Assembly (NCBI RefSeq): GCF_002153605.1
Contig: NZ_JOPG01000017.1
Span: 1 to 64,000 of the forward strand
Length of the DNA stretch: 64,000 bases
Source: Acetobacter malorum
GTDB taxonomy: Bacteria; Pseudomonadota; Alphaproteobacteria; Acetobacterales; Acetobacteraceae
Reading direction: 5' to 3'
The first letter of the stretch is position 1; each line of letters opens with the position of its first letter. The notes beneath the pieces are model-generated. The model was given only the letters and a program-made list of their open reading frames with translations. It was not told the DNA's origin and searched no databases. A program made the translations under genes and the position numbers. Of this stretch, positions 44,372 to 54,320 are shown in pieces.

Positions 44372-47269
44372 TTACGCCATGGCAGCTTCCGCCGGGGCGG
44401 TGACTTTACGGGCACGGATTTCCACACGGCCCTTATGCAGTCGGGCATCCCAGGCGTGGATGGATTTGGACGCATCTTCCAGACAGGTGCCGTCCTCCAG
44501 ATTAAAGTGCTGCTTGTAAAGCGGTGAGGCCACAACCGGCTGCCCGTGGAGATCCCCCATCAAACCACGGCCCAGCACATTGGCGTGGGAGAACGGGTCA
44601 TGATTATCCACGGCAAAGACCCGTCCGCCCCCGTGCCCGTCTGGCTGATAGAACAGGGCAATCTGCGCGGTGTTATAGAGCGCCACCACGCCGGAGCGCG
44701 GCACAAGGTCACTCTGCGCGCACAGATCAGTCCAGTCCGTCGGGCCTGCCGAGATCGGCTGTTCTGGCTGATTGTCCGCAGGTTTGACCTGATCGCGCTC
44801 CGGCACGGTGCGAATGTTCGGGTCTGGGCGGGTATCGTTCACAAAGGTGCGGAAGCGTTTGAGTTTTTCCTCATCTGTCAGAGCATTTTTCCATTCGCAC
44901 TGATAGGTGTCCACCACATGCTGCATCTGCTGTTCCAGCTCATCACAGATGCCAAGGCTATCGTTGATGATGACATCCTGCAGATACTCAAGCCCGCCTT
45001 CCAGATTTTCACGCCAGACGGAGGTCCGCTGGAGTTTGTCTGCCGTACGGATATAAAACATCAGGAAACGGTCAATATATTTAACCAGTGTTTCCGCATC
45101 GAGGTCCGTTGCAAACAGTTCCGCATGGCGCGGGCGCATGCCGCCATTACCGCACACATACAGGTTCCAGCCATTTTCCGTGGCAATCACGCCGACGTCC
45201 TTGCTCTGGGCTTCCGCACATTCCCGCGTGCAGCCGGAGACCGCAAATTTCAGCTTGTGGGGAGAGCGCAGGCCTTTATAGCGGTTTTCCAGATCCAGCG
45301 CCTTGCCCACACTGTCCTGCACGCCATAGCGGCACCATGTGCTGCCAACGCAGGATTTTACCGTGCGGGTGGATTTGCCGTAGGCGTGGCCAGTTTCAAA
45401 CCCGGCATCCAGCAGTTCCCGCCAGATCTCGGGCAGCTGATGCAGTTGCGCGCCGAACAGATCCACGCGCTGGCCGCCGGTAATCTTGGTGTAGAGGTTA
45501 TATTTTTTGGCAACCTGCCCCAACACAATCAGCTTGTCTGGCGTAATCTCGCCCCCGGCAATACGCGGCACAACGGAGTAGGTGCCGTTCTTCTGCATGT
45601 TGCCCATGAACGTGTCGTTCGTATCCTGTAGCGGGATATAGAGCGGGTCCGTAATGGGTTTGTTCCAGGCAGATGCCAGAATGGAGCCGACAGCCGGTTT
45701 ACAGATATCGCAGCCCAGACCGCCGTTGCCATACTGCGCCATCAGTTCTTCAAAACTGCGGATGTTATGCACGCGTACGAGGGAATAGAGTTCCTGCCGT
45801 GTGTAGGAAAAATGTTCGCACAGGCTGTGGTCAACGGTAATGCCGCGTGCGGTCAGTTCCGTTTCAAAAACGCTTTTCAGCAGCGCGGAACATCCGCCAC
45901 AGCCGGTGCTGGCTTTTGTATCCTTCTTGAGCGTGGCGAGGTCCGTGCAACCTTGCTCAACTGCCGTGCTGATCGCCCCTTTGGTGACGTTATGACAGGA
46001 GCAGATGGTCGCGGTATCCGGCAGGGCGTCTGCGCCAAGCAGCTCCGCGCCTTCACCGCGCGGCAGGATCAAAACAGCCGGGTCAGCCGGGGGAGCGATC
46101 TCATTCTGCACATACTGAAAAATGGTGTCGTAGTAGGAATTATCTCCCACCAGCACAGCGCCGGTTACACGGCTACCGTCGGCGGACAGCACAAGGCGGC
46201 GGTAGGAGCCGTCTGGCTCGCCAATGAAGCGATAGCTGGTGCAGCCCGGCTCCCGCCCGTGCGCATCCCCGATCGAGCCGACATCCACACCCTGTAACTT
46301 CAGTTTTGTGGACATGTCCGCGCCGGTAAAAGCAGCTTCTGCATCACCGGCCAGCAGGTTTGCCACGGTGCGGGCCATGGTGTAGCCGGGGGCGACGAGG
46401 CCGAAAATCTGCCCTTCCCACAAGGCGCATTCGCCAACGGAAAAAATATCCGGGTCAGAAGTGCGGCACTGGTTATCGACCACAATGCCGCCGCGCGGGC
46501 CAATCTCCAGACCGCAGACACGCCCCAGCATGTCTTGCGGCTTGATGCCTGCTGAAAAGACAACCATGTCAGTTTCCAGTGTGGAACCATCAGCAAAAAT
46601 CAGTTTATGGCGGTGGGTGGTGCCGGGTACGATTTCCTGCGTCTGATGCAGAACGCGCACATCAATGCCGAGCGCCTCAATCCGTTTTTGCAGGGCGCGT
46701 CCACCCTCTTCATCCAGCTGGGCGGACATCAGATGTGTGCCAAGCTGGATCACACTCACATCCATTCCCAGCACCTTGAGCGCGTTAGCTGCTTCCAGCC
46801 CAAGCAGGCCGCCGCCAATCACTGTGCCATGCTGTGCGCCTTGCGCTGCGGCGCGGATCAGGTCCAGATCTTCCAGTGTCCGATAGACCAGCCCGGCGGT
46901 GCCGGTGTTACCCGGAACCGGCGGCACAAACGGCGTGGACCCGGTTGCGAGAATGAGAGTGGTGTAGGGCAGGATTTCGTTTTCTGTTGTAACGGTTTTT
47001 GCCGCACGGTCGATGTCTGTAATACGGCTGTTCAGGTGTAGTGTAATGCCGTGCGCTGTATGAAAATCTTCCTGATGTAGCCGCAGGGCCAGTGCGTCCT
47101 GCCCGGTCATGTAATCGGTCAGATGCACACGGTCATAAGCGTGGTGCCGTTCTTCCCCAAAGACATGAATCTGGTGGGTTTCGTGCAGGCCGTGCATGAC
47201 GAGCTGTTCCGCACAGTAATGGCCAACCATGCCGTTGCCGACAATAATGATGTTGCCTTTGGTGGACAT
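44372..47269 (-). CDS. nirB: NirB-NirD fused NAD(P)H nitrite reductase
   Basis: 965 residues, longer than NirB alone. The order is: pyridine-nucleotide oxidoreductase ([33 protein letters not shown]), a [2Fe-2S] BFD-like region with [20 protein letters not shown] and CGGC, a Lys-rich ferredoxin-like half-domain, and the sirohaem/[4Fe-4S] centre ([11 protein letters not shown], then [20 protein letters not shown]). A C-terminal NirD Rieske-like domain of about 115 residues ([38 protein letters not shown]) completes it. It reduces nitrite to ammonia. The gene lies 17 bases after the porin. Confidence 0.94.
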   Translation of the reverse strand: MSTKGNIIIVGNGMVGHYCAEQLVMHGLHETHQIHVFGEERHHAYDRVHLTDYMTGQDALALRLHQEDFHTAHGITLHLNSRITDIDRAAKTVTTENEILPYTTLILATGSTPFVPPVPGNTGTAGLVYRTLEDLDLIRAAAQGAQHGTVIGGGLLGLEAANALKVLGMDVSVIQLGTHLMSAQLDEEGGRALQKRIEALGIDVRVLHQTQEIVPGTTHRHKLIFADGSTLETDMVVFSAGIKPQDMLGRVCGLEIGPRGGIVVDNQCRTSDPDIFSVGECALWEGQIFGLVAPGYTMARTVANLLAGDAEAAFTGADMSTKLKLQGVDVGSIGDAHGREPGCTSYRFIGEPDGSYRRLVLSADGSRVTGAVLVGDNSYYDTIFQYVQNEIAPPADPAVLILPRGEGAELLGADALPDTATICSCHNVTKGAISTAVEQGCTDLATLKKDTKASTGCGGCSALLKSVFETELTARGITVDHSLCEHFSYTRQELYSLVRVHNIRSFEELMAQYGNGGLGCDICKPAVGSILASAWNKPITDPLYIPLQDTNDTFMGNMQKNGTYSVVPRIAGGEITPDKLIVLGQVAKKYNLYTKITGGQRVDLFGAQLHQLPEIWRELLDAGFETGHAYGKSTRTVKSCVGSTWCRYGVQDSVGKALDLENRYKGLRSPHKLKFAVSGCTRECAEAQSKDVGVIATENGWNLYVCGNGGMRPRHAELFATDLDAETLVKYIDRFLMFYIRTADKLQRTSVWRENLEGGLEYLQDVIINDSLGICDELEQQMQHVVDTYQCEWKNALTDEEKLKRFRTFVNDTRPDPNIRTVPERDQVKPADNQPEQPISAGPTDWTDLCAQSDLVPRSGVVALYNTAQIALFYQPDGHGGGRVFAVDNHDPFSHANVLGRGLMGDLHGQPVVASPLYKQHFNLEDGTCLEDASKSIHAWDARLHKGRVEIRARKVTAPAEAAMA

Positions 47270-47286
47270 GATTTTTCTCCCCGCCT

Positions 47287-48957
47287 TTAAAACTTGAATT
47301 CGAGCGTCTGCATATAAAGCGCGCCCTCTTTGGCCCCGACATCCCGCATCCCGCGGGAGAGAAGGATGCCTTCAATATCGTGCGTCCAGGCCCAGTGCGG
47401 CGCAAAGTTCCAGGAAAGCTGGGTGTAGGGCATGACACCTGTAAAGCCGCCATGCAGATTATTGCGCCAGTTGTAGATTTTGCCGTTCCCGCCATAAATG
47501 GCGTCCTGCGTGCTGGCGCGCCAGAAAACAGGCACGTGCAGCTTGAGGTGCAGAGTAGGGAGCATGGTAAAGTTGGCGATAGGGCCAACGCCAATCAGGT
47601 TTTGTGAGGTGAGAGAAAGCGAAAGATCATTATAATACGGCAGCGGCACAAACGGCGTGGCAAACGTGCCCACGGCGCCGCCCTGACTGCGGTCAGACCC
47701 GCCGGAGAACAGGTCTCCCTGCACACCAAAGCCCGGCTTGCCGGCCCAGTCAGAGCGTGTGTACGTAATGCTGCCGTTTATGGCATATGCGCGCACAGAG
47801 CGGGTGCTCTGGCTTGTCTTGGCCGGGCGGAATTCACCGCCCTGAAAAATACCGGTCAGACTGGTGCTGAAAGGCCCGACATTGCCCCAGAGCCGCACGC
47901 CCACATTGTCTCGCCGTGTGGAGCCTTTCTGTGTGCCGCCAACCGTTGCCGTGGGGATAGAAGCCGCCGCGCCGCCATACAGATAGCCGAGGAAAAACAG
48001 ATCCGCGAACATCTGGCTTTTCTGCCCCATGAATTTGAAGGAGGGCAGGGCCGTGGAGCTATAAGCTCCATACAGGCGCGCATTGTAATTGGTGCCGTCT
48101 GCAAAAACCTTTTGCGGCAGCTTGTTGGTCTGCATGAAGTCGAACAGGTCAAGCCGGAACCGGTTCCAGACGGCATAGCCCCGGAAGCCGTCCCATGTTT
48201 GCTGCACGTTGGTCAGATCACGCGGGGACTGCATGGAAACCGGCGCATCAAGAAAGACCTGCCGCCCGCCAATAACACCCATCTGTGCGCCCAGAAGCCG
48301 CCCTTTGACTTCCAGAATCCCTTGCTGGAGGTCCAGACTTTCACGCTGGACACCCGTCTGATAGCCATAGGTGTTGGAGCCACCAGCTACGCCATACAGG
48401 AATTCCGCATAGGCACGCACATGCTCGCCCAGATGCAGGTCCGCCCCATACTGGTTGCGCAGCAGAACGCGGCTGGCGTTGGTTTTTCCGGCCTGCCCCT
48501 GCATGGGCTGGTTTTCAAAAATATAGCGCAGGCGTTCCTCGCCGCTAAAGCTCATCCAGATGCTGCCGCTGTCATTCAGCCGCACATATTTCAGGCGGTT
48601 AAACCAGTCATTTTTCCGAATGTTGGGCGGTGTGCGAGCCAGATCACTCCAGTCTTCAGTCCATCGGGCCTGGCCATAACCATTCACCACGCCAAAGCCG
48701 GAGGCTGCATTGTTTCCGGCATTAAAAATCTGCCAGTCCGGGTGGTAGAGAGAGCCTTTGAGCATCGCCTTTTTATCCGGGATGGCCAGAACAGGCACCG
48801 GCACCACGGGGGTCAGCGGAGTAGCTGCTGCTGGCGGCACGGGCTTTTGCGCTTTGGGCTGTGTCTGCTCATCTGCCCACGCTGTGCCAGTGAGGGCGAC
48901 GCTCAGAACAAGGCTGCCTGATCTCCAGTTTTGAAAGCAGCGCATAACACGTCTCAT
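47287..48957 (-). CDS. Alginate-export-family outer-membrane beta-barrel
   Basis: 556 residues from the ATG at 48957, which overlaps the narK stop (ATGA); an earlier in-frame start would lie inside narK. A signal peptide (GSLVLSVALTGTAWA) and a Pro/Ala-rich linker precede a barrel rich in alternating aromatic strands (RLKYVRLNDSGSIWMSFSGE, VLLRNQYGADLHLGEHVRAY) ending in the terminal Phe of YMQTLEFKF. The family is that of AlgE/OprB-like channels. Placed between transporter and nitrite reductase, it may carry nitrate or nitrite across the outer membrane; the substrate is inferred only. Confidence 0.85.
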   Translation of the reverse strand: MRRVMRCFQNWRSGSLVLSVALTGTAWADEQTQPKAQKPVPPAAATPLTPVVPVPVLAIPDKKAMLKGSLYHPDWQIFNAGNNAASGFGVVNGYGQARWTEDWSDLARTPPNIRKNDWFNRLKYVRLNDSGSIWMSFSGEERLRYIFENQPMQGQAGKTNASRVLLRNQYGADLHLGEHVRAYAEFLYGVAGGSNTYGYQTGVQRESLDLQQGILEVKGRLLGAQMGVIGGRQVFLDAPVSMQSPRDLTNVQQTWDGFRGYAVWNRFRLDLFDFMQTNKLPQKVFADGTNYNARLYGAYSSTALPSFKFMGQKSQMFADLFFLGYLYGGAAASIPTATVGGTQKGSTRRDNVGVRLWGNVGPFSTSLTGIFQGGEFRPAKTSQSTRSVRAYAINGSITYTRSDWAGKPGFGVQGDLFSGGSDRSQGGAVGTFATPFVPLPYYNDLSLSLTSQNLIGVGPIANFTMLPTLHLKLHVPVFWRASTQDAIYGGNGKIYNWRNNLHGGFTGVMPYTQLSWNFAPHWAWTHDIEGILLSRGMRDVGAKEGALYMQTLEFKF

Positions 48958-50138
48958 TGAGCGTTCTCCGTCCAACGGCGATGACACGCCGTGACGCACC
49001 CGCAAGCAACGAGACAGACAAGTGCGAAGGTTAAAAAGCCGGGTCCGTAAGAGCCCGTCATCTGGCGAGCGGCCCCGAGGGAGGAGGCAAGGTAAAACCC
49101 GCCGACACCGCCAGCCATGCCCACAAGCCCGGTCAGAATGCCCACCTGCTGCGGAAAGCGGATGGGGACCAGCTGGAACACGGCCCCGTTGCCAAGCCCC
49201 AGTGTGAGCATGCCCAGAAAGAAGGCGCTGAACGCCAGATAGACAGACGGCAGGCCGGTTGCGATCAGCAGGAAGATGACCCCCGCGAACCCGTAGAGCA
49301 GCATGAGTGCTTTTGTGCCGCCTACGCGGTCGGCCATGGCCCCGCCAACCGGACGGATGAAGGACCCTGCAAAAACCACAAAAGCCGTGCAGGCTCCGGC
49401 AATGGCGGGGGGCAGGTGATACTGGTCATTAAAATAAATGGTCAGGAAGGCCGCCAGACCGACAAAGCCGCCGAAGGTGACGCTGTAGAAGAACATCAGC
49501 GCCCAGCAGCCGCCGGATTTCAGGATAGGCCCCCACGCGGCAAGGGTGGGCATGGTGGGGCGCGCAGCAGGCTCCCGTGCCAGAAACAGGAAGGCAATCA
49601 GCACGATCACCAGCGGAATGGTGGCCAGCCCCAGAACATTCAGCCAGCCCAGCATGGCGGCCAGACCCGGGGCGAACAGGGAGGCTAGGGCTGTGCCGGA
49701 ATTCCCGGCCCCAGCAATGCCCAGCGCGGTGCCCTGATAGCGCGGCGGATACCAGACGGAGGCCAGCGGCAGTGCAATGGCGAAGGACGCGCCGGCAACC
49801 CCCAGCACCAGTGCCACCCAGAACATGCTGGCGTAGGTGTGCGGGGCCAGAAACCATGTCAGCCACAGGCCAAGAACAACGCTGATCTGAGCGCCAATGG
49901 CCACGCGGCGTGGGCCGAAGAGATCCACCAGTGCACCTGCCAGCACCCGCAGGCCTGCCCCAGCCAGAACCGGGGTGGCGACAAGCAGACCCTTCTGGCC
50001 TGCATTGAGGTGCAGATCATGCGCGATGGAAATGCCCAGCGGCCCGAGCAGAACCCAGACCATGAAGGAGACATCAAAATACAGGAAAGCGGCAATGAGC
50101 GTCGGGGTATGGCCGGCTTTGAGAAACCCTTTATCCAC
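48954..50138 (-). CDS. narK: Nitrate/nitrite MFS transporter (NarK/NasA type)
   Basis: 394 residues with about 12 membrane helices. The nitrate-porter signatures are present: the first (FVGLAAFLTIYFNDQYHLPP) and GNGAVFQLVPIRFPQQVG near the C-terminal half, as well as GVAGASFAIALPLASVWYPP. It begins with GTG at 50138 after GGAAG and is the first gene of the nitrate operon. Its stop overlaps the porin start. It brings nitrate into the cytoplasm, where the fused reductases act. Confidence 0.92.
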   Translation of the reverse strand: MDKGFLKAGHTPTLIAAFLYFDVSFMVWVLLGPLGISIAHDLHLNAGQKGLLVATPVLAGAGLRVLAGALVDLFGPRRVAIGAQISVVLGLWLTWFLAPHTYASMFWVALVLGVAGASFAIALPLASVWYPPRYQGTALGIAGAGNSGTALASLFAPGLAAMLGWLNVLGLATIPLVIVLIAFLFLAREPAARPTMPTLAAWGPILKSGGCWALMFFYSVTFGGFVGLAAFLTIYFNDQYHLPPAIAGACTAFVVFAGSFIRPVGGAMADRVGGTKALMLLYGFAGVIFLLIATGLPSVYLAFSAFFLGMLTLGLGNGAVFQLVPIRFPQQVGILTGLVGMAGGVGGFYLASSLGAARQMTGSYGPGFLTFALVCLVACGCVTACHRRWTENAQ

Positions 50139-50300
50139 AGAACGTCTTCCAGATGGCCCGCCAGTTCTGCGCGGAAAACCATCGCTCCTATGAGCCAGCG
50201 AACCGCCGTTGATTCGCCCTGTGTGCCGTCTCAGCCTTGGATAAGGCGCCGTGCCACCCCGCCGCCGTTGACGGAATGGTGATTATGTTAAGATAGTAGG
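50139..50300 (-). promoter_or_regulatory. Possible NasT-responsive leader before narK
   Basis: The minus strand upstream of narK is GC-rich and rich in potential hairpins (for example GCCTT-ATCC-AAGGC, and GCGAA...TTCGC around 50202-50218). The decamer TCAACGGCGG occurs twice, at 50203-50212 and 50262-50271. ANTAR antiterminators act on paired hairpins in such leaders. A clear terminator T tract was not seen, so this is a hypothesis. Confidence 0.35.
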
Positions 50301-50301
50301 A

Positions 50302-50315
50302 TCGGAATAATCCGA
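50302..50315. promoter_or_regulatory. Short palindrome between narK and the M1 peptidase
   Basis: TCGGA-ATAA-TCCGA is a perfect 5-bp inverted repeat in the divergent intergenic region. It could be an operator for either direction; nothing identifies the regulator. Confidence 0.3.
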
Positions 50316-50364
50316 AGTCAAAATGATTTCGATAAGTTAAACGGATTTTTAGGAGAATTATGGA

Positions 50365-52998
50365 ATGCGTCGGCTTCTGACTTTGACAACCCTGCTGGCA
50401 GGGCTGCCGCTGGCCGGCCCGGTCTGTGCGGAACAGGTGTTCTCCTTTCAGCGCGCCGCAGGACAGTTGCCAAAAACTGTTGTGCCTGTCTCGTACGGTA
50501 TCAATATTTCAACAGATATAGACAACCTTAAACTCACCGGGCAGGAAACCATTCAGGTTGACGTGCGCACCCCCACCACGGAGGTGACCCTTAATCAGGC
50601 AGGCCTGCATCTGGCTGAGGCTGTTCTGGATAACGGCGTGAAAGCCGGGATCACGCAGGACGATGCCGCTGAGACCGCAACGCTGCATTTCCCGGCAAAG
50701 GTCAGCAAGGGCGCGCATACGCTGGTCATCACCTATTCCGGGCCGATCCTGAAGACGCCGAACGGCATTTATGTGGATGACTACACGGCCCCTACCGGCG
50801 AGACAAAGCGGATGCTGGTCACGCAGTTTGAGGTGGCCGACGCCCGCCGCATGTTCCCCGGCTGGGATGAGCCTGCCTTTAAGGCAACCTTCCAGTTAAA
50901 TGTTACGCTGCCTAAAGAGGCTGTTGCTGTCAGCAATATGCCAGTTACGCAGAGCACGCCGGAGGGCACGAGCCAGAAGCGTGTCTCCTTTGCTACCACG
51001 CCGCGTATGTCCACCTATCTGCTTGCTCTTGTTGCAGGGGATATGAAGTCCGTGCTGGGGCAGGCTGATGGCACGCCGCTGGCTGTTTATGCCCCGTCCG
51101 GTCTGGAAGGGCAGGGAGAGTATGCCCTACATGCCGCGGAAAATATTCTTCCTTATTACAACAGCTATTTTGGCGTGAAATATCCTCTTCCCAAAATGGA
51201 TATGGTGGCTATTCCCGGAAACTATCAGGCCGGGGCAATGGAAAACTGGGGTCTGCTGACCTATATCGATAACGTCCTGTTGTTTGACCCCAAAAACAGC
51301 ACACCCCGCACGCGCGAGTTGATTTATGAGGTTGTCGCGCATGAAATGGCGCATCAGTGGTCGGGTGACCTCGTCACCATGGGCTGGTGGGACAATATCT
51401 GGCTGAACGAAGGGTTTGCCTCCTGGATGGAGATCAAGGCGACAGACAAGATGAACCCGGACTGGGACATCTGGCCGCGCCAGCATGAAACGCGTGAGGA
51501 AACCATGGGCACGGACGCCCTGCCATCCACGCACCCCATCCAGCAGACCATTCATAATGTGAGCGAAGCTAACTCGGCTTTTGACAGCATCAGTTATGGC
51601 AAGGGTGAACTGGTGATCCGCATGCTGGAAGGCTGGCTGGGTGAAGACCATTTCCGTGACGGGATGCGTCTTTACATGAAGTCCCACGCTTATAGCAGCA
51701 CCACCAGTCAGGATTTGTGGCAGGCGCTGTCTAAAACATCTGGTCTGGATGTTGGCCGCGCAGCCCGCAGCTTTACCGAACAGCCGGGTATTCCGCTGGT
51801 GAATGTGGCCTCTGCCTGTAAAGCCGGGAAAACGGTTTATACTCTGACGCAAAGCCGCTTTACCATTCATGACCCCCATCCGGCGGCCCAGACATGGATG
51901 GTGCCTGTTGTGGCGGGTGGCCCCGGTCTGGCAACGCAAAAGCTGGTTCTGGGCAAAGCGCCGCAGACACTCAGCGTTGCCGGGTGTGAGGCACCACTTA
52001 AGCTGAATCTGGGGGAAAGCGGGTATTATCGCGTGCAGTATAGCGCCCCGGCCTTTGCATCTCTGCTTAAAAACGCAACACATTTTGCACCGGTGGACAG
52101 AGCCAACCTGCTGGGGGACCAGTTTGCTCTGTTCCGCTCCGGGCAGGCTCCGCTTTCCGCGTATATGGATCTGGCGGATAGCCTGCTTTCTGCTCAGGAA
52201 AGCGATATTGCTGTGCTGGAGGAAATTATTGGCCGGTTTGAAACACTGGACCAGTATCTGAAAGGCAGCCCGGACCGCGCCACGTTCCGTGCCTATGCCC
52301 GTAAGCAGCTGACACCCGTTCTGGCGCGTCTTGGCTGGGACCAGAAAGCGGATGAAAACGTGCTGGACACTATGCTGCGTCCGTCCGTTATTTCTGTGCT
52401 CGGCAGGTTTGAAGATCCGGCTGTGGTGGCGGAAGCAGGGAAGCGCTTTGCCCGCTGGCAGGCTGACCCGGCGTCTTTAAAGCCTGATCTGGTAGGGGTT
52501 GTGGCGCGTATTGCCATGACGCATGCGGATGAGAAAACCTATGCCGCTATGGCAGAGAAAGTCCGCACCACGCAGGCAACAGAGGTCAAGCTGCGTCTGT
52601 TCAACGCGCTTGCCGCGGCGACAAATCCGGCCTTGATCGAGAAAAACGTCGCGCTGGCTTATAGCGGTGCTATCCCCAATGGTCGGATTGCCATGGCGCT
52701 GGGCCGTGTGGCGGATGAGAGTGAAAATCCGGATCTGGTCTGGCAGCTGGTCAAACAGCATGAGGCGGAGATCAGAACGCATCTCGCTCCGTGGTCTCAG
52801 GATGGGTTTCTGGCTGCGATTGCCGCTTATTCTGACAATCCGGACGTAGCGCATGCGCTTGAGGCGGACCCGTCTTCCAGCAAAACGACGGGTGGTAAAA
52901 TTGCTGCTGCAAAAGCACTGAGTGAAATTGGTGCACGTAAAGAGGCGATGCAGGCGGCTCAGTCTCAGCTGCATACATGGCTGGGTGCGCAGCACTAA
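50365..52998 (+). CDS. Exported M1-family aminopeptidase
   Basis: 877 residues. A signal peptide (MRRLLTLTTLLAGLPLAGPV) precedes an N-terminal beta-saddle. The catalytic domain follows with G290-A-M-E-N (exopeptidase motif) and the zinc site H326-E327-x2-H330 plus E349 (HEMAHQWSG, NEGFASW). A C-terminal ERAP1-type helical domain occupies the last 320 residues. It removes N-terminal residues from peptides, here in the periplasm. AGGAG precedes the ATG. The gene is monocistronic, ending in a strong hairpin. Confidence 0.94.
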   Translation: MRRLLTLTTLLAGLPLAGPVCAEQVFSFQRAAGQLPKTVVPVSYGINISTDIDNLKLTGQETIQVDVRTPTTEVTLNQAGLHLAEAVLDNGVKAGITQDDAAETATLHFPAKVSKGAHTLVITYSGPILKTPNGIYVDDYTAPTGETKRMLVTQFEVADARRMFPGWDEPAFKATFQLNVTLPKEAVAVSNMPVTQSTPEGTSQKRVSFATTPRMSTYLLALVAGDMKSVLGQADGTPLAVYAPSGLEGQGEYALHAAENILPYYNSYFGVKYPLPKMDMVAIPGNYQAGAMENWGLLTYIDNVLLFDPKNSTPRTRELIYEVVAHEMAHQWSGDLVTMGWWDNIWLNEGFASWMEIKATDKMNPDWDIWPRQHETREETMGTDALPSTHPIQQTIHNVSEANSAFDSISYGKGELVIRMLEGWLGEDHFRDGMRLYMKSHAYSSTTSQDLWQALSKTSGLDVGRAARSFTEQPGIPLVNVASACKAGKTVYTLTQSRFTIHDPHPAAQTWMVPVVAGGPGLATQKLVLGKAPQTLSVAGCEAPLKLNLGESGYYRVQYSAPAFASLLKNATHFAPVDRANLLGDQFALFRSGQAPLSAYMDLADSLLSAQESDIAVLEEIIGRFETLDQYLKGSPDRATFRAYARKQLTPVLARLGWDQKADENVLDTMLRPSVISVLGRFEDPAVVAEAGKRFARWQADPASLKPDLVGVVARIAMTHADEKTYAAMAEKVRTTQATEVKLRLFNALAAATNPALIEKNVALAYSGAIPNGRIAMALGRVADESENPDLVWQLVKQHEAEIRTHLAPWSQDGFLAAIAAYSDNPDVAHALEADPSSSKTTGGKIAAAKALSEIGARKEAMQAAQSQLHTWLGAQH

Positions 52999-53017
52999 AC
53001 ACACGCTGCCCTTTTAT

Positions 53018-53044
53018 CCCCGCCCTTAATTAATAAGGGCGGGG
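53018..53044 (+). terminator. Stem-loop after the M1 aminopeptidase
   Basis: CCCCGCCCTT and AAGGGCGGGG form a perfect 10-bp stem around AATTAAT, starting 19 bases after the stop. There is no long T tract. Confidence 0.6.
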
Positions 53045-53144
53045 AATGTCTCTCCTGCATTCTGATGCGGATAAAAGACGGTATTTCGAGGTTTCAGGAA
53101 TACCGTTTCAGACCATAATTCTTTCTAAAAAGTGTGCCTTGAGT

Positions 53145-54236
53145 ATGGATCAAAGAATGAAAGCGCTTGCCTTATGCTGCGGGCTGGCGGTCACACCTGC
53201 TTTTGCACCCTGCTCTGTTGCCGCAGCAGCTCCCCGTCTGGAGCCAAAGGTCATTGTGGTGGCAGGCTGGGAAAATGGTGCGGATACTGGAGATGCGCCG
53301 GGGGAATATCAGTTTTGGGTCGAGCGTTTGCATATGGACAAGCGTGTGCCGGTTGCTGGAATTCCCACACAAATTCTGCGGAGTAATAAAGACGGGGTGT
53401 ATGGCCTTGTTTTAAAGGATGGTGTGACAGATCTTGCCGCTCTGGCGCTTGATCCGCATTTTGACCTTCACCATACATACTGGATTTTTACGGGAATTTC
53501 CGGGGTTAATCCAAACGTGGCCTCGGCAGGCAGCGTCGCATGGGCGCGCTGGGTTGTGGATGGCGATGCGCTGCGTGAAATAGATGATCGCACAATTCCT
53601 AAAGGCTGGCCTTATGGGCTGTATGCGATTGGTGCTGAGAAACCCAATACCCTCCCCAGTGACCCTAACCATTATGGGTCTGTGACCGATGTGGAGGAAC
53701 TCACAAAAGCCTATCCGCTCAACCGTGGTTTGGAACATTGGGCGTATACCATCAGTCGCACTGTGCCGCTGCGGGATGATCCTGCTCTGGCTGAACGACG
53801 GACGCAGTGGGCGGGGTATCCCAATGCTCAGAAGCCGCCCGCCATTCTGGAGGGTGAAACATTAGGCGCGCTCCGCTACTGGCATGGGGCGGAGCGCAAC
53901 ATATGGGCAGAAGACTGGGTCCGTCTGTGGACGAGAAATCAGGGTCAGTTTGTTATGACCAATGAGGAAAGCCAGACTAATCAGGTGGAAATGCGCGTGC
54001 TGGCACGGTTTGGTGCGATCGACCCGCAGAGGGTCATGGTGTTGCGCTCAGGCAGCAATTTCAGCATGCCTCCGCCCCATATGTCCATTACGCAGTCTAT
54101 GGGGGATGAAGGGCCGGGGCAGGTGGTCGCTTTTGACAATAACGAACGCGCAGGCGCCCCGGTGATTGCTGAGCTCGTTGCACATTGGGACCGCTACCGC
54201 ACGCATATTCCCTCAGTTACAGGAACAGGGCCGTAA
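53145..54236 (+). CDS. Purine nucleoside permease (NUP)-family protein
   Basis: 363 residues from the ATG at 53145; an ATG at 53157 is equally reasonable. A signal peptide (ALALCCGLAVTPAFAPCSVA) is followed by a soluble domain: LEPKVIVVAGWENGADTGDA, YWIFTGISGVNPNVASAGSV, and near the end RSGSNFSMPPPHMS. These match the NUP family, first named in fungi for purine nucleoside uptake and related in fold to nucleoside phosphorylases. In bacteria it is a secreted protein, so periplasmic nucleoside binding or cleavage is likely. Neighbouring nucleoside genes support that reading. Confidence 0.8.
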   Translation: MDQRMKALALCCGLAVTPAFAPCSVAAAAPRLEPKVIVVAGWENGADTGDAPGEYQFWVERLHMDKRVPVAGIPTQILRSNKDGVYGLVLKDGVTDLAALALDPHFDLHHTYWIFTGISGVNPNVASAGSVAWARWVVDGDALREIDDRTIPKGWPYGLYAIGAEKPNTLPSDPNHYGSVTDVEELTKAYPLNRGLEHWAYTISRTVPLRDDPALAERRTQWAGYPNAQKPPAILEGETLGALRYWHGAERNIWAEDWVRLWTRNQGQFVMTNEESQTNQVEMRVLARFGAIDPQRVMVLRSGSNFSMPPPHMSITQSMGDEGPGQVVAFDNNERAGAPVIAELVAHWDRYRTHIPSVTGTGP

Positions 54237-54284
54237 AGCACGCTTTGCGTTTTTTGTTCATTTTATTGAATGTTTGATAAGGAA

Positions 54285-54311
54285 GGCCGGAGCGTGATCT
54301 ATGCTCCGGCC
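54285..54311. terminator. Terminator between convergent NUP and nucleoside hydrolase genes
   Basis: GGCCGGAGC (54285-54293) and GCTCCGGCC (54303-54311) form a 9-bp stem. A smaller AAAGC-AC-GCTTT hairpin with a T6 run lies at 54236-54257 and probably ends the plus-strand gene. The two together close the convergent pair. Confidence 0.65.
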
Positions 54312-54320
54312 TGAGCTATA

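Noticed and set aside
44546-45631. A 361-codon plus-strand open frame opposite nirBD
   Set aside because: It is antisense to the sirohaem and NirD regions of a well-supported gene and has no family features.
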